This document shows, in pieces, positions 1-9,944 of a stretch of DNA of 64,000 nt. Each line of letters opens with the position of its first letter. Within the stretch, counting starts at the first letter, position 1. Source of the stretch: Hyposmocoma kahamanoa (taxonomy: Eukaryota; Arthropoda; Insecta; Lepidoptera; Cosmopterigidae); contig NW_020653856.1 of the NCBI RefSeq assembly GCF_003589595.1, positions 306,461-370,460 of the forward strand. The letters run 5' to 3'. A model generated the notes under the pieces. That model was not told the DNA's origin. It saw only the letters and a program-made list of their open reading frames with translations, and searched no databases. A program made the position numbers and the translations under genes.

Positions 1-171
1 TTTAACCCCTAATATTATTTAAAATCAAAATTGAATTTTAAAACAGGACATAAATATTTTAAAACAGTTGTAAAACCTTAAATCATGCACTGTTCTGTTT
101 TTAAATAATTTAAAAGTAACCAAGCAATCTTAAGCTGTTATTGTAACAAATAATAAAAATTAAGTACACGA

Positions 172-630
172 TAATCTCAGTACAGAGTACTAAAAAAACC
201 GACCTCAAAGTACGTGGAATTACGTCTATTTGCTAAGTTTTATTGAAATATCCCCTAGTTCGCCACTATACGGGATTTGACACTGGAGACAATAAAAATA
301 GGTTCTCACTACGAAACTACTCAAAGTATATTGAGAGAAAAATGCCTTGAATTGAAGAAATAGCAAAATCAAGCATTCAAGTAATTGCTCCTAAATTAAA
401 GTTAGGCGCTATTTATAAAAATGAATCTTCATGCGTGAACAGCCTTTCGAGGTGTATGATTTTCTTCAAAATGAAATGGGACCACTATGGAAGTACCCCC
501 TTTTCAACAAAAAAGAATCATGCAAATCGGTTTACAAATGGGTTATCGCGTAACATACATACAAAAAAAAAGAAAAAAAAGAACATACAGTCGAATTGAG
601 AACCTCCTCTTTTTTTGAAGTCGGTTAAAA
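172..630 (+). repeat. Interspersed repeat family R1, copy 1
   Basis: This is one of three related copies in the window (others at 8951-9437, inverted, and 11601-12073). The copies share the left motif AATCTCAGTACAGAGTACT, then AAAACCGACCTCAAA, and the right motif GAAGTCGGTTAA. The inner ends are therefore inverted relative to each other (ACCGACYTC / GARGTCGGT). The body shares blocks such as CGCCACTATACGGGA and GCGCGTTATCG-like text with differences. No coding capacity is seen. The pattern resembles a very common lepidopteran non-autonomous repeat. I cannot decide between a MITE, a Helitron-like element and a LINE tail because the left end extends about 25 bp past the inverted motif. Confidence 0.8.
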
Positions 631-936
631 ACTCATTCCAAATTCAAAACTCTGAAATATTAAATTAAAACAGTTGCTTCTTCAATAAATAAATATTGTT
701 GCTAAAAGTAGATATCTTAAATATAAAAAAAAATAGTTAACATCACATAAACACGTTGCTCTGATCCCAAAGTAAGTAACTAAAGCACTTGTGTTACGGA
801 AATCGGAAACAACGACGGTACCACATGTTATATTATTATTAAGTTGAAGGTATTTGCCAATTGTTTGCACGGTCACTGTGTACAAAAAAAATAAACCAGT
901 CTATATCCAACAACCATCGTTTTATTACACGTTACA
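631..936 (+). other. Possible remnant of the Gypsy 5' LTR
   Basis: AT-rich DNA directly upstream of the Gypsy interior. A possible polyadenylation signal (AATAAA, about 890) is followed at about 925-936 by text ending in ACA and then by TGGCGTAGCCGG, which resembles the primer-binding-site position of Gypsy elements. No matching right-hand LTR was found, so the LTR assignment is an inference. Confidence 0.3.
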
Positions 937-996
937 TGGCGTAGCCGGTATTGGGATTAAAAAGTGGTAAAATTATACGTTTGTGAATAAATAATA

Positions 997-1920
997 ATGG
1001 AAAGTATTTTGTCGCCGCCTCGTTCAGCTACGATGGCAATTCAGTGGATTTATTATCAGGCGGTCTTAATGATATGTGGACAAAGTGGAAACGACACTAC
1101 GAAATTTATACAAAGGCGTGTGAAATTATAAAAAAACCTGGAGATGCTCAATACAACATATTTCTTTACGTAGTTGGTGAACAGTGCCGCGAAATCTTAG
1201 AACAAGAAGAAGAAAATATTAAGACTTAAGAAGGTGCTTTGGTAAAATTGGAAAACCATTGCAAATGTAAGAAAAACGTAACCGTTGAGCGGCATAAATT
1301 TTTTTCAAGAGAACAAAAAGAAGGTGAAACTATCGAACAGTACGTGTTCCAGTTACATAGATTATCTCAGTCCTGTAATTTTAATACTATAAATGAAGAA
1401 TTAATAAAAGATAGATGGTTTGCGGTGTAACCAGCGCGAACATTCGAGAATGTTTGCTACGTGACTCTTCACGCCTTTTTTAATGTCAAATCCTCTGATT
1501 TGACATTAAAAAAGGCAATAGAAATATGTCAAGCTGCGGTTGTTTCCAGGATTTATTCTGAAAACATTAAAAAAGAAATGGAACCAGTATTTCAGGTACA
1601 CAGTGAGATTCAGAAAAATGATGATATATACGCAATTAAGTAATACAACGGAGTAAAACAACGAGATTTTCGTGTGGCGTTGTGGCAAGGAGGTCAAGTT
1701 CGCAGCCGCGACTCGTGCAGTGCTGCGCGTGCGCATTCTGCCTCATATTCGCGAGGTGACAGGTTCGGTGCCCATAGGAACCACCGACATGAAAACAGAC
1801 GGTGCAATAGATGTGGAGGTACATCCAAAAAATAATTGTCCCGCAGATCAGCGTTTTGCGTGGGAAGAAAGTGCATGCGATATTCGAAGATGAATCATTT
1901 TGCCAAAATGTGTATAGTAT
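997..1920 (+). pseudogene. Gypsy gag remnant (capsid and nucleocapsid)
   Basis: Capsid-like text begins at the ATG at 997 and shifts frame before 1044, where an open stretch contains WTKWKRHYEIYTKA. It continues at 1239-1430 with RHKFFSREQKEGETIEQYV, a pattern typical of Gypsy gag, and at about 1500 with DLTLKKAIEICQ. The nucleocapsid follows at about 1810-1910: a first CCHC zinc knuckle is split by a frameshift (RCNRCGG, then HPKNNC), and a second knuckle (KCMRYSKMNHFAKMC) has Tyr where the second Cys is expected. At least four frame changes are present, one caused by the inverted duplication at 1473-1516. Confidence 0.85.
1473..1516. repeat. Perfect 20-bp inverted repeat with 4-nt loop inside gag
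   Basis: The left arm 1473-1492 (GCCTTTTTTAATGTCAAATC) is the exact reverse complement of 1497-1516, with loop CTCT. The right arm encodes the expected gag residues DLTLKKA. The left arm plus flanking bases (about 28 nt) looks like an extra insertion that shifts the frame. Confidence 0.95.
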
Positions 1921-2162
1921 TTTACGTGGATAATTCAAATAAACAGGTATTAAACATTATTTCTATTAACAGTTGGGATATAGATTTAATTATAAAAGGC
2001 CAAGTTTTAAATTTTAAATTAGATACGAGTGCAGATGTTAATGTATTACCTTTAAAATATTTATTAAAAATTGCATTAAAACAAACTGATTTGTTGACAA
2101 CAAATACAAAATTATCAGCGTACTCAGGGACTACTACTAAAGTTCTAAAAAAATATATTTGA
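1836..2162 (+). pseudogene. Gypsy protease remnant
   Basis: An open stretch of 108 codons spans the second zinc knuckle and the retropepsin-like protease. The aspartic protease active-site box appears as LDTSADVNVLPL (D-T-S/G-A). The second half of the protease runs into a stop at about 2160 (KKYI*). The Ser in DTSA is known in some active retropepsins, so it is not by itself inactivating, but the protease is not fused in frame to RT. Confidence 0.75.
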
Positions 2163-2212
2163 CAATTTAGAATTGCTGGTATATAATCTGTTCCTATTTT
2201 AGATCGGGATGC

Positions 2213-2870
2213 ATGCGCAGAACTAGATGTGGTAAGGTAAGTAATGAAGTTATACCTAAATTTTTAGAAAAATACAGTGATGGATTTACTGGATTGGGAT
2301 GTTTAACCGGAAAATATACAAATACATTAAGAGAAAATTCAGAACCAGTCGTTCACGCTCCCAGAAAGTTGCCATTTTCTATTAGAGATCAAGTTAAAAT
2401 AAGCTTTCGGAAATAGAATGTCAAGGAATAATTTGTAAAGTCGAAGGTCCATCTGACTGGTTTAGTAGCATGACAGTTGTCAAAAAAACAAATGGGTACT
2501 TACGTATTTGCTTAGATCCTAAAGAATTCAATGAGAGTGTAAAAAGAGAATATTTTAGAATTCCTACATTAGACGAAATCGTGGGTAAAGTTGCAGGTGC
2601 AAAGTACTTTAGTACTTTAGATGCCTCTAATGGATTCTGGCAGGTTTTGCTGGATGAATCAAATTCTTTGTGTACTTTTAATACACCATTTGGTAGATAC
2701 AAATATTTGAGAATGCCGAAAAAAAGTGTATGAAAAGTTTAATGATTTAGAGAGTGTTTGCATGTATATTGATGATTTGTTGATCTTTGGGTCTTGTAAA
2801 AGCAGCCATGATAGAAATGTAGAGAAAGTTTTAGAAAGATGTAGAAAAATTAATTTAAAATTATAATTAA
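2213..2870 (+). pseudogene. Gypsy reverse transcriptase remnant
   Basis: Segments at 2213-2416 (FTGLGCLTGKYTNTL, PRKLPFSIRDQVK), 2421-2733 (DWFSSMTVVKKTNG, RICLDPKEFN, FSTLDASNGFWQV) and 2735-2870 (YEKFNDLE, CMYIDDLLIFG) cover the finger and palm motifs of a Gypsy RT. The catalytic Asp of motif A is encoded at 2620-2622, and the YIDD box at 2764-2775. About 11 residues normally found between LRMP and the YEKF block (motif B) are missing at about 2715, followed by a one-base shift in a run of A. The enzyme would not be functional. Confidence 0.88.
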
Positions 2871-2877
2871 GCAAATG

Positions 2878-3560
2878 CAAATTTGGGTTAAAAGAAATAA
2901 AGTACTTAGGTCATTTGATAACTTGTAACGGTATTTACCCGGACAATTCTCATATATATGCTATGACGAACTTGCCAACACCGAAAGATAAAAAAGACGT
3001 AGTAATATTGTATTATAGTATTGCGTAGTAATATAGTATTGTGTAGTAATATAGTCACTTACGTAAAAGTCATTCATTCCAAGTCTTTCAGATAAAACGT
3101 TAGCTTTACGAGAATTAATAAAGCAAGGCACCGAATGGCAATGGTATGACAGGCACGACAAATGTTTTTCGGAAATAAAAAATATTTGTCAAGCCGTACT
3201 GCAATATTTCGATACGAGAAAACGAATTGTAATGTCAGCAGATGCTAGTAAAACCGGTCTACGTGCGTGTTTACTGCAAGATAACCTACCACTGTGTTAT
3301 GCGTCAAAAGCATTAAACAAAGCCAAATACAAATATGCTCAAATCGAAACAGCTTTTTGCGGTGTTGTTTGCTTGTGAAAGATTCAATGTTTATATATTT
3401 GGTAGATTAGAGGTAGTCATTGAAACCGATCACAAGCATAATGAAAAAATCGATTGTAGATTTTCTCGCGCGTTTGCAAAGAATGTTGTTACGGCTCCAG
3501 CGTTATATTTTTAATCTTAAGGTAAACATATGTACATCACAGACACTTTGTCGCGGGCGC
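2878..3560 (+). pseudogene. Gypsy RT connection and RNase H remnant
   Basis: KFGLKEIKYLGHLIT marks the RT connection. After a short tandem-repeat insertion (about 2998-3053), the coding text resumes with LRELIKQGTEWQWYD and then the RNase H domain: MSADASKTGLRACLLQ, YASKALNKAKYKYAQIE and VIETDHK. These hold the three acidic residues expected in RNase H (D in SADAS, E in QIE, D in ETDHK). Several frameshifts are present, for example within the AAACAGCTTTTTGC run at about 3350. The end of the domain reads FNLKV and then ITDTLSRAH. Confidence 0.83.
2998..3053. repeat. Short tandem repeat, about 18-bp unit
   Basis: Roughly three imperfect units of GTAGTAATATAGTATTGT interrupt the RT-RNase H junction of the Gypsy remnant. 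Replication slippage after the element died is the simplest explanation. Confidence 0.75.
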
Positions 3561-3852
3561 ATGAGGCTGACGATTCTACCCCACTGAGGCACATTGCAGA
3601 TCATTCATTCAGTTCAGTGCACGACGAGGTGTGTGCAGTGACGCGCGATATGATAGCAAAAACATGACACCAATTTGATGACGTTCAATTAGTGCGAATA
3701 CAAAAATATACAGAAAAGATGACGAATTAAATGGGTGGCCCTCTGATAAAAATAAAATTATGGACGAGATTAAACCGTATTGGTATCGCAAAGAAAATTT
3801 AACAAAAGCTTTTGGCATTATTTGGATGGATCAGAGAATAGTTATTCCTCTT

Positions 3853-4120
3853 ATATAAATATTAAGAAAATAAATTATTATTATTATATATATAGTTGAA
3901 AAAAACCAAATACAAAGACACGACGCAATAACATAGAAAAATTCGTGAGGTCCGCTGGTTCGTTACGTTGCTTAGATGGTATAGCGTCGCGCACGGTAAG
4001 CTAGAAGACGTCGGATCGAATCCGGCCGGATCAAAGGAATTTTTTCTGAGTGTTCGATCTTTGTATTAATAATTATAACAAACTAGTGGAGTAATTTCAC
4101 AAAAAAATATTTGAATATGA
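3853..4120 (+). mobile_element. tRNA-like (SINE-type) insertion within the Gypsy element
   Basis: This insert separates the pre-integrase text ending near 3850 (GIIWMDQRIVIP) from the zinc-binding part of integrase resuming near 4120. About 3960-4032 looks tRNA-derived: an A-box-like TTGCTTAGATGG and a B-box-like GGATCGAATCC with a 5-bp T-stem (GTCGG / CCGGC). A 10-bp perfect inverted repeat, AATACAAAGA at 3909-3918 and TCTTTGTATT at 4058-4067, frames the tRNA-like part. No acceptor stem forms, so it is not a functional tRNA. Exact insertion boundaries are uncertain. Confidence 0.55.
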
Positions 4121-4690
4121 ATTCCATAAAAATTTAAAAGAAATTATAAATAACCTTCCTAAAGGCATAGAAAAATGTAAACTAAGGGCTAGAGAATCTG
4201 TATTTTAGCCTGGGCTAAAGAATGATTTACAAAATATGATTCACAGTTGTGATATATGTTTATCACACCAAAAAAATGTCAGAAAGAAACTTTACAGCCG
4301 CATGACATTCCAGACAGGCCATGGGCTAAAGTAGGGACAGATCTATTTTATTTTAAACAAAAAAAATATCTTGTATTGATTGATTATTATAGTACATTTA
4401 TTGAAGTAGTTGAGTTACAAATAATAAGCTCAGATTATATCATTGGATGCATGAAAGACATTTTCAGTCGCCAAGGAATTCCTTGTGTTGTTATGTCGGA
4501 TTGCGGACCACAATTTTCATCACATAATTTTAGACAATTTGCTTCTGAATGGAACTTTACTCATATCACTTCCTCTCCCCACTACCCACATTCAAATGGG
4601 CAGGTTAAACGAACAGTGCGGACGGTAAAGATATCATGCGAAAGTCGAGTGAAAATAGAACAGATCGACTTGCTCTTTTGGAATTTTTAA
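4120..4690 (+). pseudogene. Gypsy integrase remnant
   Basis: The zinc-binding end reads IEKCKLRARESVFWPGL and HSCDICLSHQK in shifting frames, then a 144-codon open frame (4256-4690) holds the catalytic core. Aspartates are present in VGTDLF (residue 29) and VMSDCGPQF (residue 82). The third catalytic position, 36 residues further on (residue 118, codon 4607-4609), is Lys rather than the Glu of the D,D35E triad, in the context HSNGQVKRTV. A single G-to-A change would explain it. The core ends at LLFWNF with a stop. Confidence 0.88.
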
Positions 4691-4849
4691 ATACTCCCTT
4701 GGCAAATGACATTCCACCTCCTGCAGAATTGTAACGAAGTAGAAAATTACGGAGCATTGGTTCATTTGAAGCCTAAAATGCAAAAAAGTATTTATAAAAA
4801 ACTAAAAAATCGTCAATTAAATCATACTATTACCGCAACGCAAGGTACT

Positions 4850-5205
4850 TAAGTTCTTTACGTGTGGGACAAAAGAAAAAAAATTGAACAAATGAATATT
4901 ATATATAGTAAGGGGTAATATAATAGATAGTAAGGGGCGCTGGTCAGCTAGAATCATTCATTACTTGTGTATTAAGAAACCGCTCTTATGAAGTACAATT
5001 AACGGCGGGTGTTAGATTAGTCAGAAATCGTAAACACATCATTATAGATTTGCCAGAAACACATAACACGCCTAACTACAGTTTCGATTATGATGATATA
5101 ATGTTACCTAATAAAAATGTAAATACTAATATTGAACAAAATTTAATTGTGACACGTTCTGAAAGGTCTGTGAGACCACCGGATACATGCGGATATACCC
5201 ATTAG
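4850..5205 (+). pseudogene. Gypsy pol C-terminal tail
   Basis: Fragments VWDKKKKI, then RGAGQ, RSYEVQLTAGVRLVRNRKH and RSERSVRPPDTCGY match the C-terminal region that follows the integrase core in this type of Gypsy element. A roughly 21-bp tandem duplication around ATAGTAAGGGG (4905-4936) and several frameshifts disrupt it. The reading frame ends at the stop after GYTH (about 5205). Confidence 0.75.
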
Positions 5206-5349
5206 TAAAATATTGTTCATCTTAAGTTATTTAATTGGATGTTTGCTAAAATGTTTATAAAATTCAGAGGACAAAGGTTTCATGATGTGTTTAATTCATG
5301 CTATAGTAATAAAAGCATTTATATTTAATTAATAATCATCATCGTCATG

Positions 5350-5583
5350 TCAGCCGGAAGACGTCCACTGCTGAACATAGGCCTCCCCCAAAGATTTCCA
5401 TACTAGCCGACCGGACGCGACGTGCATCCACCGGTTACCCGCCGCCCTTACCAGGTCATCCGTCCGTCTAGTAGTGGGCCGTCTCACTGAATGTCTTCCG
5501 GTTCGTGGTCTCCTTTCAAGAACCTTTCTGCCCCAACGGCCGTCAGTTCTACGAGCTATGTGGCCTGCGCACTGCCACTTCAA
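5350..5583 (-). pseudogene. RTE ORF C-terminus
   Basis: A 77-codon open stretch reads MKWQCAGHIARRTDGRWG and ends SLGEAYVQQWTSSG with a stop. This is the characteristic C-terminal region of lepidopteran RTE polyproteins. The 260 bases between it and the RT fragment are frameshifted but belong to the same element. Confidence 0.88.
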
Positions 5584-5844
5584 CTTGCTAATCCTTCGGG
5601 TTATATCGGTGACTTTCGTTCTTCTACGGATCTCCTAATTTCTGATTGAATTTTATGAGGCCCATAGTAAGTGACCAGAGCCGTAGATCATCGCTGGCAA
5701 CACGCACTGCTCGAAGCCTTTTGTCTTCAAGGACTGCGGTATTGCGGACGAGAAGACGTCCCGGGGCTTCCCAAAAGCTGCCCAACCGAGTCGGATTCGA
5801 CGATTGACTTCTTTCTCGAAGTTGGCCTTGCCTAATTGGATGGT

Positions 5845-6246
5845 TTATTCGAGGTAGACATACTCGTCAACAACTTCGAGAGTAGAGGTTCCCACTGTTA
5901 TAGGGGTGGGTACGACACGGACATTCGACATAAGTTTCGTCTTGTCCATGTTCATTTTTAGACCCACCTTCTGGGAAACTCTATTGAGGTCACCGAGCAT
6001 AGTGCCAAGCTCTTCCAACGATTCTGCCATGACTACGATATCGTCAGCAAATCGAATGTGAGCGATGTACTCGCCACTGATGTTGATGCCGAGTCCCTTC
6101 CAGTTCAGTAACTTGAAGGCATCTTCCACTGCAGTGGTGAACAGTTTCGGAGAAATGACGTTTCCCTGTCGCACTTCTTTTTGCAATTGGATAGGTCTTG
6201 TGCACTGGTCCTGGAGTCCAACTGACATAATGCCGTTTCTGTACAA
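5845..6246 (-). pseudogene. RTE reverse transcriptase fragment
   Basis: A 133-codon open stretch carries the RT palm: VRQGNVISPKLFTTA (normally ...GD/NVISPKLF) and HIRFADDIVVMAES, with the FADD catalytic box at residues 66-69. It continues through VGLKMNMDKTK and ends in VDEYVYLE before a stop. The upstream fingers and the endonuclease domain are absent because of 5' truncation at about 6247. Confidence 0.88.
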
Positions 6247-6250
6247 TTAA

Positions 6251-6983
6251 ATTTATTATAGTATTAATAATATTATGAGTGAATTGTTTATCCTGTAAAT
6301 TGACCCGGTCCAGAGATGGCGACATCATCAAAACCGGTATGCGAACCAGAAGGCCAAGGTGGTTGCCAGTGGTCTGTGCCAGGGATTCTGATACTAATAA
6401 TAATAAGTTTACCTCTTGTTGTTATAAATATAATATTACTGACTAACAAATAATAGCCATGCAATTGAAAATACCTTGTCGTTAAATTAGTAGTTTGAAA
6501 TTCCGAATTAGTCATATTCGGGTTAAGAACAATGTAACCGACGACCAGATCGTATGTACGAATGTTTGGTAAATCGTTAATTGCAAATCGCAGTGCAGTG
6601 AACGGCGTTTGATTCCGCTAATCGATCAGTATTCGGTCCACAAAACGTTGTTTATAGCAAAATATTAGCCCTATCGGCAACGAGTGCACAGAGCTTGTTG
6701 CGAACTACCCCTATCGGCATAGGGGGCAATCAGCGTTATTATCGCTGATGAATGGCGCAAACAGATCGCGGTGATTAGCAACATTTGTTTATTCATATCG
6801 CTGCAGCCATTTCAGTGCACCTATCGCGGCACATGGAACTGGGTACATGGAACTATTGGGAATAAACGGCGGCTAAGAGACAACGTGATCACTCATTTTT
6901 CAAATCAGTTCTGATTAGGTAGCCGTCATAAAAAAATATACGTGACTTCCGATATAATAAATCAGTGTTAGACGACCTCTTTG
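6251..6983. other. Unassigned AT-rich stretch
   Basis: No gene is recognised. The sequence CCCTATCGGCA recurs at about 6670 and 6710, with a weaker form near 6820, which may be a decayed tandem or repeat fragment. Confidence 0.5.
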
Positions 6984-7172
6984 GCTCAACTTTTACCACT
7001 GTGAGCGGTCACGGGTTGGATTACAGGTAGGACCAATTTGGGGAAACGAACTCCTCTAAATTGGTCTGGTTGTTCTGGGAAGTGCCCCTGAGTGAATTCC
7101 GATGCTCTGGTACTTATAGTACAGGGAATTTTAGTACCAGTAGAGCTCCTTGTGAAAGAGTTCGTCCAGAGA
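6984..7172 (+). mobile_element. tRNA-derived SINE family E, copy 1
   Basis: Related to copies at 24175-24345 and 60010-60175. Shared order: a tRNA-like head ending in a B-box-like CGGGTTGGATTAC, then GGTAGGACCAATTTG, an AAATTGGT block that can pair with ACCAATTT, a GT-rich TTCTGGG block, and a tail with GGGAATT. No coding capacity. Confidence 0.7.
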
Positions 7173-7379
7173 AGCACTGTCACCTATTTCTGCCGCCAGT
7201 GAGTAAGGTGAGCATTCTACTGCAGCGCGTCAGCAATGTTCACAGAAGCCTTTACGGATAGCTTCCAATCCATTTTAAGAAAGCGATAAGCCTCCCTAAT
7301 GCAGCGGGTGCGCGCTAGCACCAACAGCCTCCTTACTACAGTAGCAAATAGAGTTGATGGTCCATTCAATGAACGTCTC

Positions 7380-7536
7380 AACTCGTTGCATGTAGTCCCC
7401 TCTAAGTGGGCTGTAAAATAAAAGTAAATGTAAGTGTGTAAGTAAATGTCATGTAATAAAGTAAACAATGTAAATTACTAACATAGTTTATAAGTCTGTT
7501 ACTAATTATATATGGATTCAGGTCCGAAATAAATGC

Positions 7537-7566
<30 letters not shown>
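7380..7566 (+). mobile_element. LINE 3' end with (ATT)n tail
   Basis: AT-rich 3'UTR-like text ends in CCGAAATAAATGCTT followed by about nine ATT units (7535-7566). An AATAAA signal directly before an ATT microsatellite is the usual end of lepidopteran Jockey/I-type LINE copies. Only the tail is present; no reading frame is attached. Confidence 0.55.
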
Positions 7567-7567
<1 letters not shown>

Positions 7568-7772
7568 TACGTTCTGGTTTAGAAGGGTAAGGGTGCTGGT
7601 GAAATTACAGGCACATGGCACTGGCCTGCTAATGTGTCAGGGTGACGGGCGCAGTGGCAGTGCTCCTGAGATCTTTGCGATTTGAAGTTATGAGTGGCAC
7701 TACAACTGTTATAGATAGGCGTATCGCTGACCATCAGGCGCACGACTTGTTTGTCCCGTCACTTGGTATTAT
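7567..7772 (+). repeat. Interspersed repeat family G, copy 1
   Basis: Shares the blocks CTGGTGAAATTACAGGCAC, GGGTGACGGGCGCAGTGG, TATAGATAGGCGTATCG and ACCATCAGGCGCACGACTTG with copies at 17428-17650 and 34625-34795. The pattern matches a widespread lepidopteran repeat that forms the 3' end of some SINEs and CR1-like LINEs. It ends in a short poly(A). Confidence 0.75.
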
Positions 7773-7799
7773 ATAAAAAAAGAATTCCCTAGTTTGAGG

Positions 7800-8075
7800 C
7801 GAGGGATTTGGTGTGGCAATTATTATATGTCCCTCGGCCATAATGATAGTCCGATACGCTGGCCCAGTGCGGGTTGGGACCTTCGCATGGTTTCCAAGGG
7901 TTGTGAATCGCATTCCACATACAGATTTTTTTATGATGTTTTACTTCACCATTAGTGAGAGGTAGTAATGCTAAACATTTACAAATGTACATAACTTAGA
8001 AATTAAAGTAATTGGTGTAAGCCGCCACGGGGATTCGAACTGTCGACCTCTCGATTGAGGAACACAGAAAATCAG
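7800..8075 (-). mobile_element. tRNA-derived SINE family A, copy on minus strand
   Basis: On the minus strand the tRNA-like head ends in CTCAATCGAGAGGTCGAC and AGTTCGAATCC (B box). The body continues with TTTAGCATTACTACCTC and AAAACATCAT, and the tail with CCCGCACTGGGCCAGCGT. This order defines family A, which has about a dozen full or partial copies in the window. Confidence 0.75.
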
Positions 8076-8389
8076 ATACACGTGTATAGGTAGCATATTG
8101 TTACCTGTTCACTCGCCAGCCCCGTTCACAAACTGTCTTTTTCGATGCTCTCGTAGCGACTGATTGCTCACCATTCGGTCGTTCGCGTGACGGATGACGT
8201 ACAACCGAAGTGAAGCAAATAAATCATCATTTTGTGGACATTTAGGCGAATTGTGATTCGAGGAAAATGGATTAGTAATGTTAGCTATGATGGAGGAAAA
8301 GTGAATGGGATTTGTTTATAAAAAGATTTATTTCATTTCAAATAAACATTTGTCTCTTAAAAAAGTCTACTTCTACACAGTGAAGGAAA
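8076..8389. other. Unassigned stretch
   Basis: No gene or repeat is recognised in these AT-rich bases between two SINE family A fragments. Confidence 0.5.
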
Positions 8390-8535
8390 AGAACGTGATG
8401 AAACCTGCATATGAAACAAGGTTCACAACCCCTGGCGTTTTACAATGAAGCTCCTGACCTGCATTGGGCCAATGTGGCGGACTGCCCGTGCCCAGGAGAA
8501 GCTTCTTTAATGGGTTAAAGAAGACGATGATGAAA
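8390..8535 (+). mobile_element. SINE family A, 3' fragment
   Basis: Contains GTGATGAAACCTGCAT, then CTGCATTGGGCCAATGTGG and GGGTTAAAGAAGACGATGATG, the order of blocks in the 3' half of family A ending in a GATGATG tail. The tRNA-like head is missing. Confidence 0.65.
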
Positions 8536-8950
8536 TTGATTATCTAAATTATTATCAATTGATTCATAAAAACGTTTTAGCTGCCGACCAAAATAATAAT
8601 AAAAAAACATCAAAGTTTATGTGTGTTCTGCAAGAACGGCCGAAATAGTGTGATCGTCATCGACCGTGGCAAATGGGAGTAAAACGACGTTGTTGCGGTA
8701 CTACCACCAAGAGCATAATCGGCTGGAACCATGCCAACATGTGTGCCAACACGTTATCGATGTTTAACTCGATACTTATAAGAGTTATGCCATTCTTAGA
8801 CAAGTCTTCAAATATTGTAGATTTTTGTAAGACATCGCGCCGCTGTTCTATTAATAACACGCAACAGGTTTTGTTCAAATTATCAAAATTAAAAAAAATG
8901 CAAAGTAGGTAATTATAAAGCCCGATAGGCCCTACTGACCTTCAAAACTT
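8536..8950. other. Unassigned stretch
   Basis: Two short opposing open stretches of about 75 codons occur here, but neither shows a recognisable motif. I see no supported gene. Confidence 0.5.
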
Positions 8951-9437
8951 TTTAACCGACTTCAAAAACGGAGGAGGTTCTTAATCCGTCTGTATGTTTT
9001 TTTTTAATGTATGTATGTTACGCGATAACTTCGGTATTTGTGCACCGATTTTCTTGATTCTTTTTTGTTGGAAAGGGGGTAGTTCCATAGTGGTCCCATT
9101 TTATTTTGAAGAAAATTATCCAACTCGAAGGGTGGCTGTTCACGCATGAAGATTCATTTTTATAGATAGCGCCTACATTTTATTATAAGGAGCAATTATT
9201 TTAATGGTTGATTTTGCTATTCTTCAATTCAAGGCGTTTTTCTCTCTCCTTATACTTTGAGTAGTGAGAACCGATTTTTATTATCTTCTGTGTCAAGTCC
9301 CGTATAGTGGTGAACTAGGGGATGAATCCGGGTTTGCGTACTTTCCGGATACCGATTTTTAAAAAAATTGGCAAATAGATGTAATTATGTTTATGTACTT
9401 TTGAGGTCGGTTTTTTAGTACTCTATACTGAGATTAT
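8951..9437 (-). repeat. Interspersed repeat family R1, copy 2 (inverted)
   Basis: Starts TTTAACCGACTTCAAAAACG and ends GGTTTTTTAGTACTCTATAC followed by TGAGATTATTG: the reverse complement of copies 1 and 3. Shared body text includes CCCGTATAGTGG and TAACGATAA-like blocks with differences. Confidence 0.82.
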
Positions 9438-9944
9438 TGACGAATCATACTTTAAAATCGATTCTCGTTAATCTGCACAAAATGATATCATAAAATTAAG
9501 TCCCCTTTTTTGGTCTGTCGCCCCTCACTAAATATCATATCGCCCCTTCCACGTTCCTCCACCCCAGTAGTCCCACCCCTAATCGGCTCTGAATAATGCC
9601 ATATTATTTGCCTAAGATACCGTACATGCGCTATTATTTGCGCGAGATCATCTCGATATAGATAATCCTATTACCGCGTAACGACTTATTTCAGTTGACC
9701 GACCAGACCATACACTCTCTACAGACTAACCAACCTACTGCGTTATACACTTTGAAGCGTGTTATTGGTGTGTGCAGGTCGTGCAATAAAGCAGCGATTG
9801 GTGTACCAGACGCGTGTCGATGTGAGTTCGTGACGAATTTAGATTATTTGAGGATCATCGGCTTCGGGAAGACGTGATCAAGTTGCTGTTTCGGATTCAA
9901 TTATTTGTTTTAGGATTTTATCATCAATTGGTCGCGTTGAGTGA
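9438..9944. other. Unassigned stretch
   Basis: A C-rich patch (CGCCCCTTCCACGTTCCTCC, 9543-9562) stands in AT-rich DNA. A 60-codon open stretch at 9695-9877 contains CRSCNKAAIGVPDACRC but matches nothing I know and has no splice or promoter context. Confidence 0.4.

Larger units (their letters stand above)
937..5205 (+). mobile_element. Degenerate Ty3/Gypsy LTR retrotransposon, interior region
   Basis: Fragments of gag, protease, reverse transcriptase, RNase H and integrase occur in the canonical Ty3/Gypsy order on the plus strand, separated by frameshifts, stops, small deletions and insertions. The pieces resemble the Mag-like elements common in Lepidoptera, but the clade is a guess. Lesions include a templated hairpin in gag, loss of the RT region between LRMP and the YIDD box, a tandem-repeat insertion near 3000, a tRNA-like insertion near 3850-4120, and Lys in place of the third catalytic residue of integrase. 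No complete LTR pair is visible. The element cannot be autonomous. Confidence 0.9.
5333..6246 (-). mobile_element. 5'-truncated RTE-type LINE fragment
   Basis: Read on the minus strand this is the 3' part of an RTE-clade non-LTR retrotransposon. It starts within the RT domain and ends in the normal C-terminus followed by an ATG/GAT-rich tail (about 5333-5349), as is typical for lepidopteran RTE elements. The flanks share AATTAA (5327-5332 and 6245-6250), a weak candidate for a target-site duplication. It lies just downstream of the Gypsy remnant and may have inserted into that element's 3' end. Confidence 0.87.
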
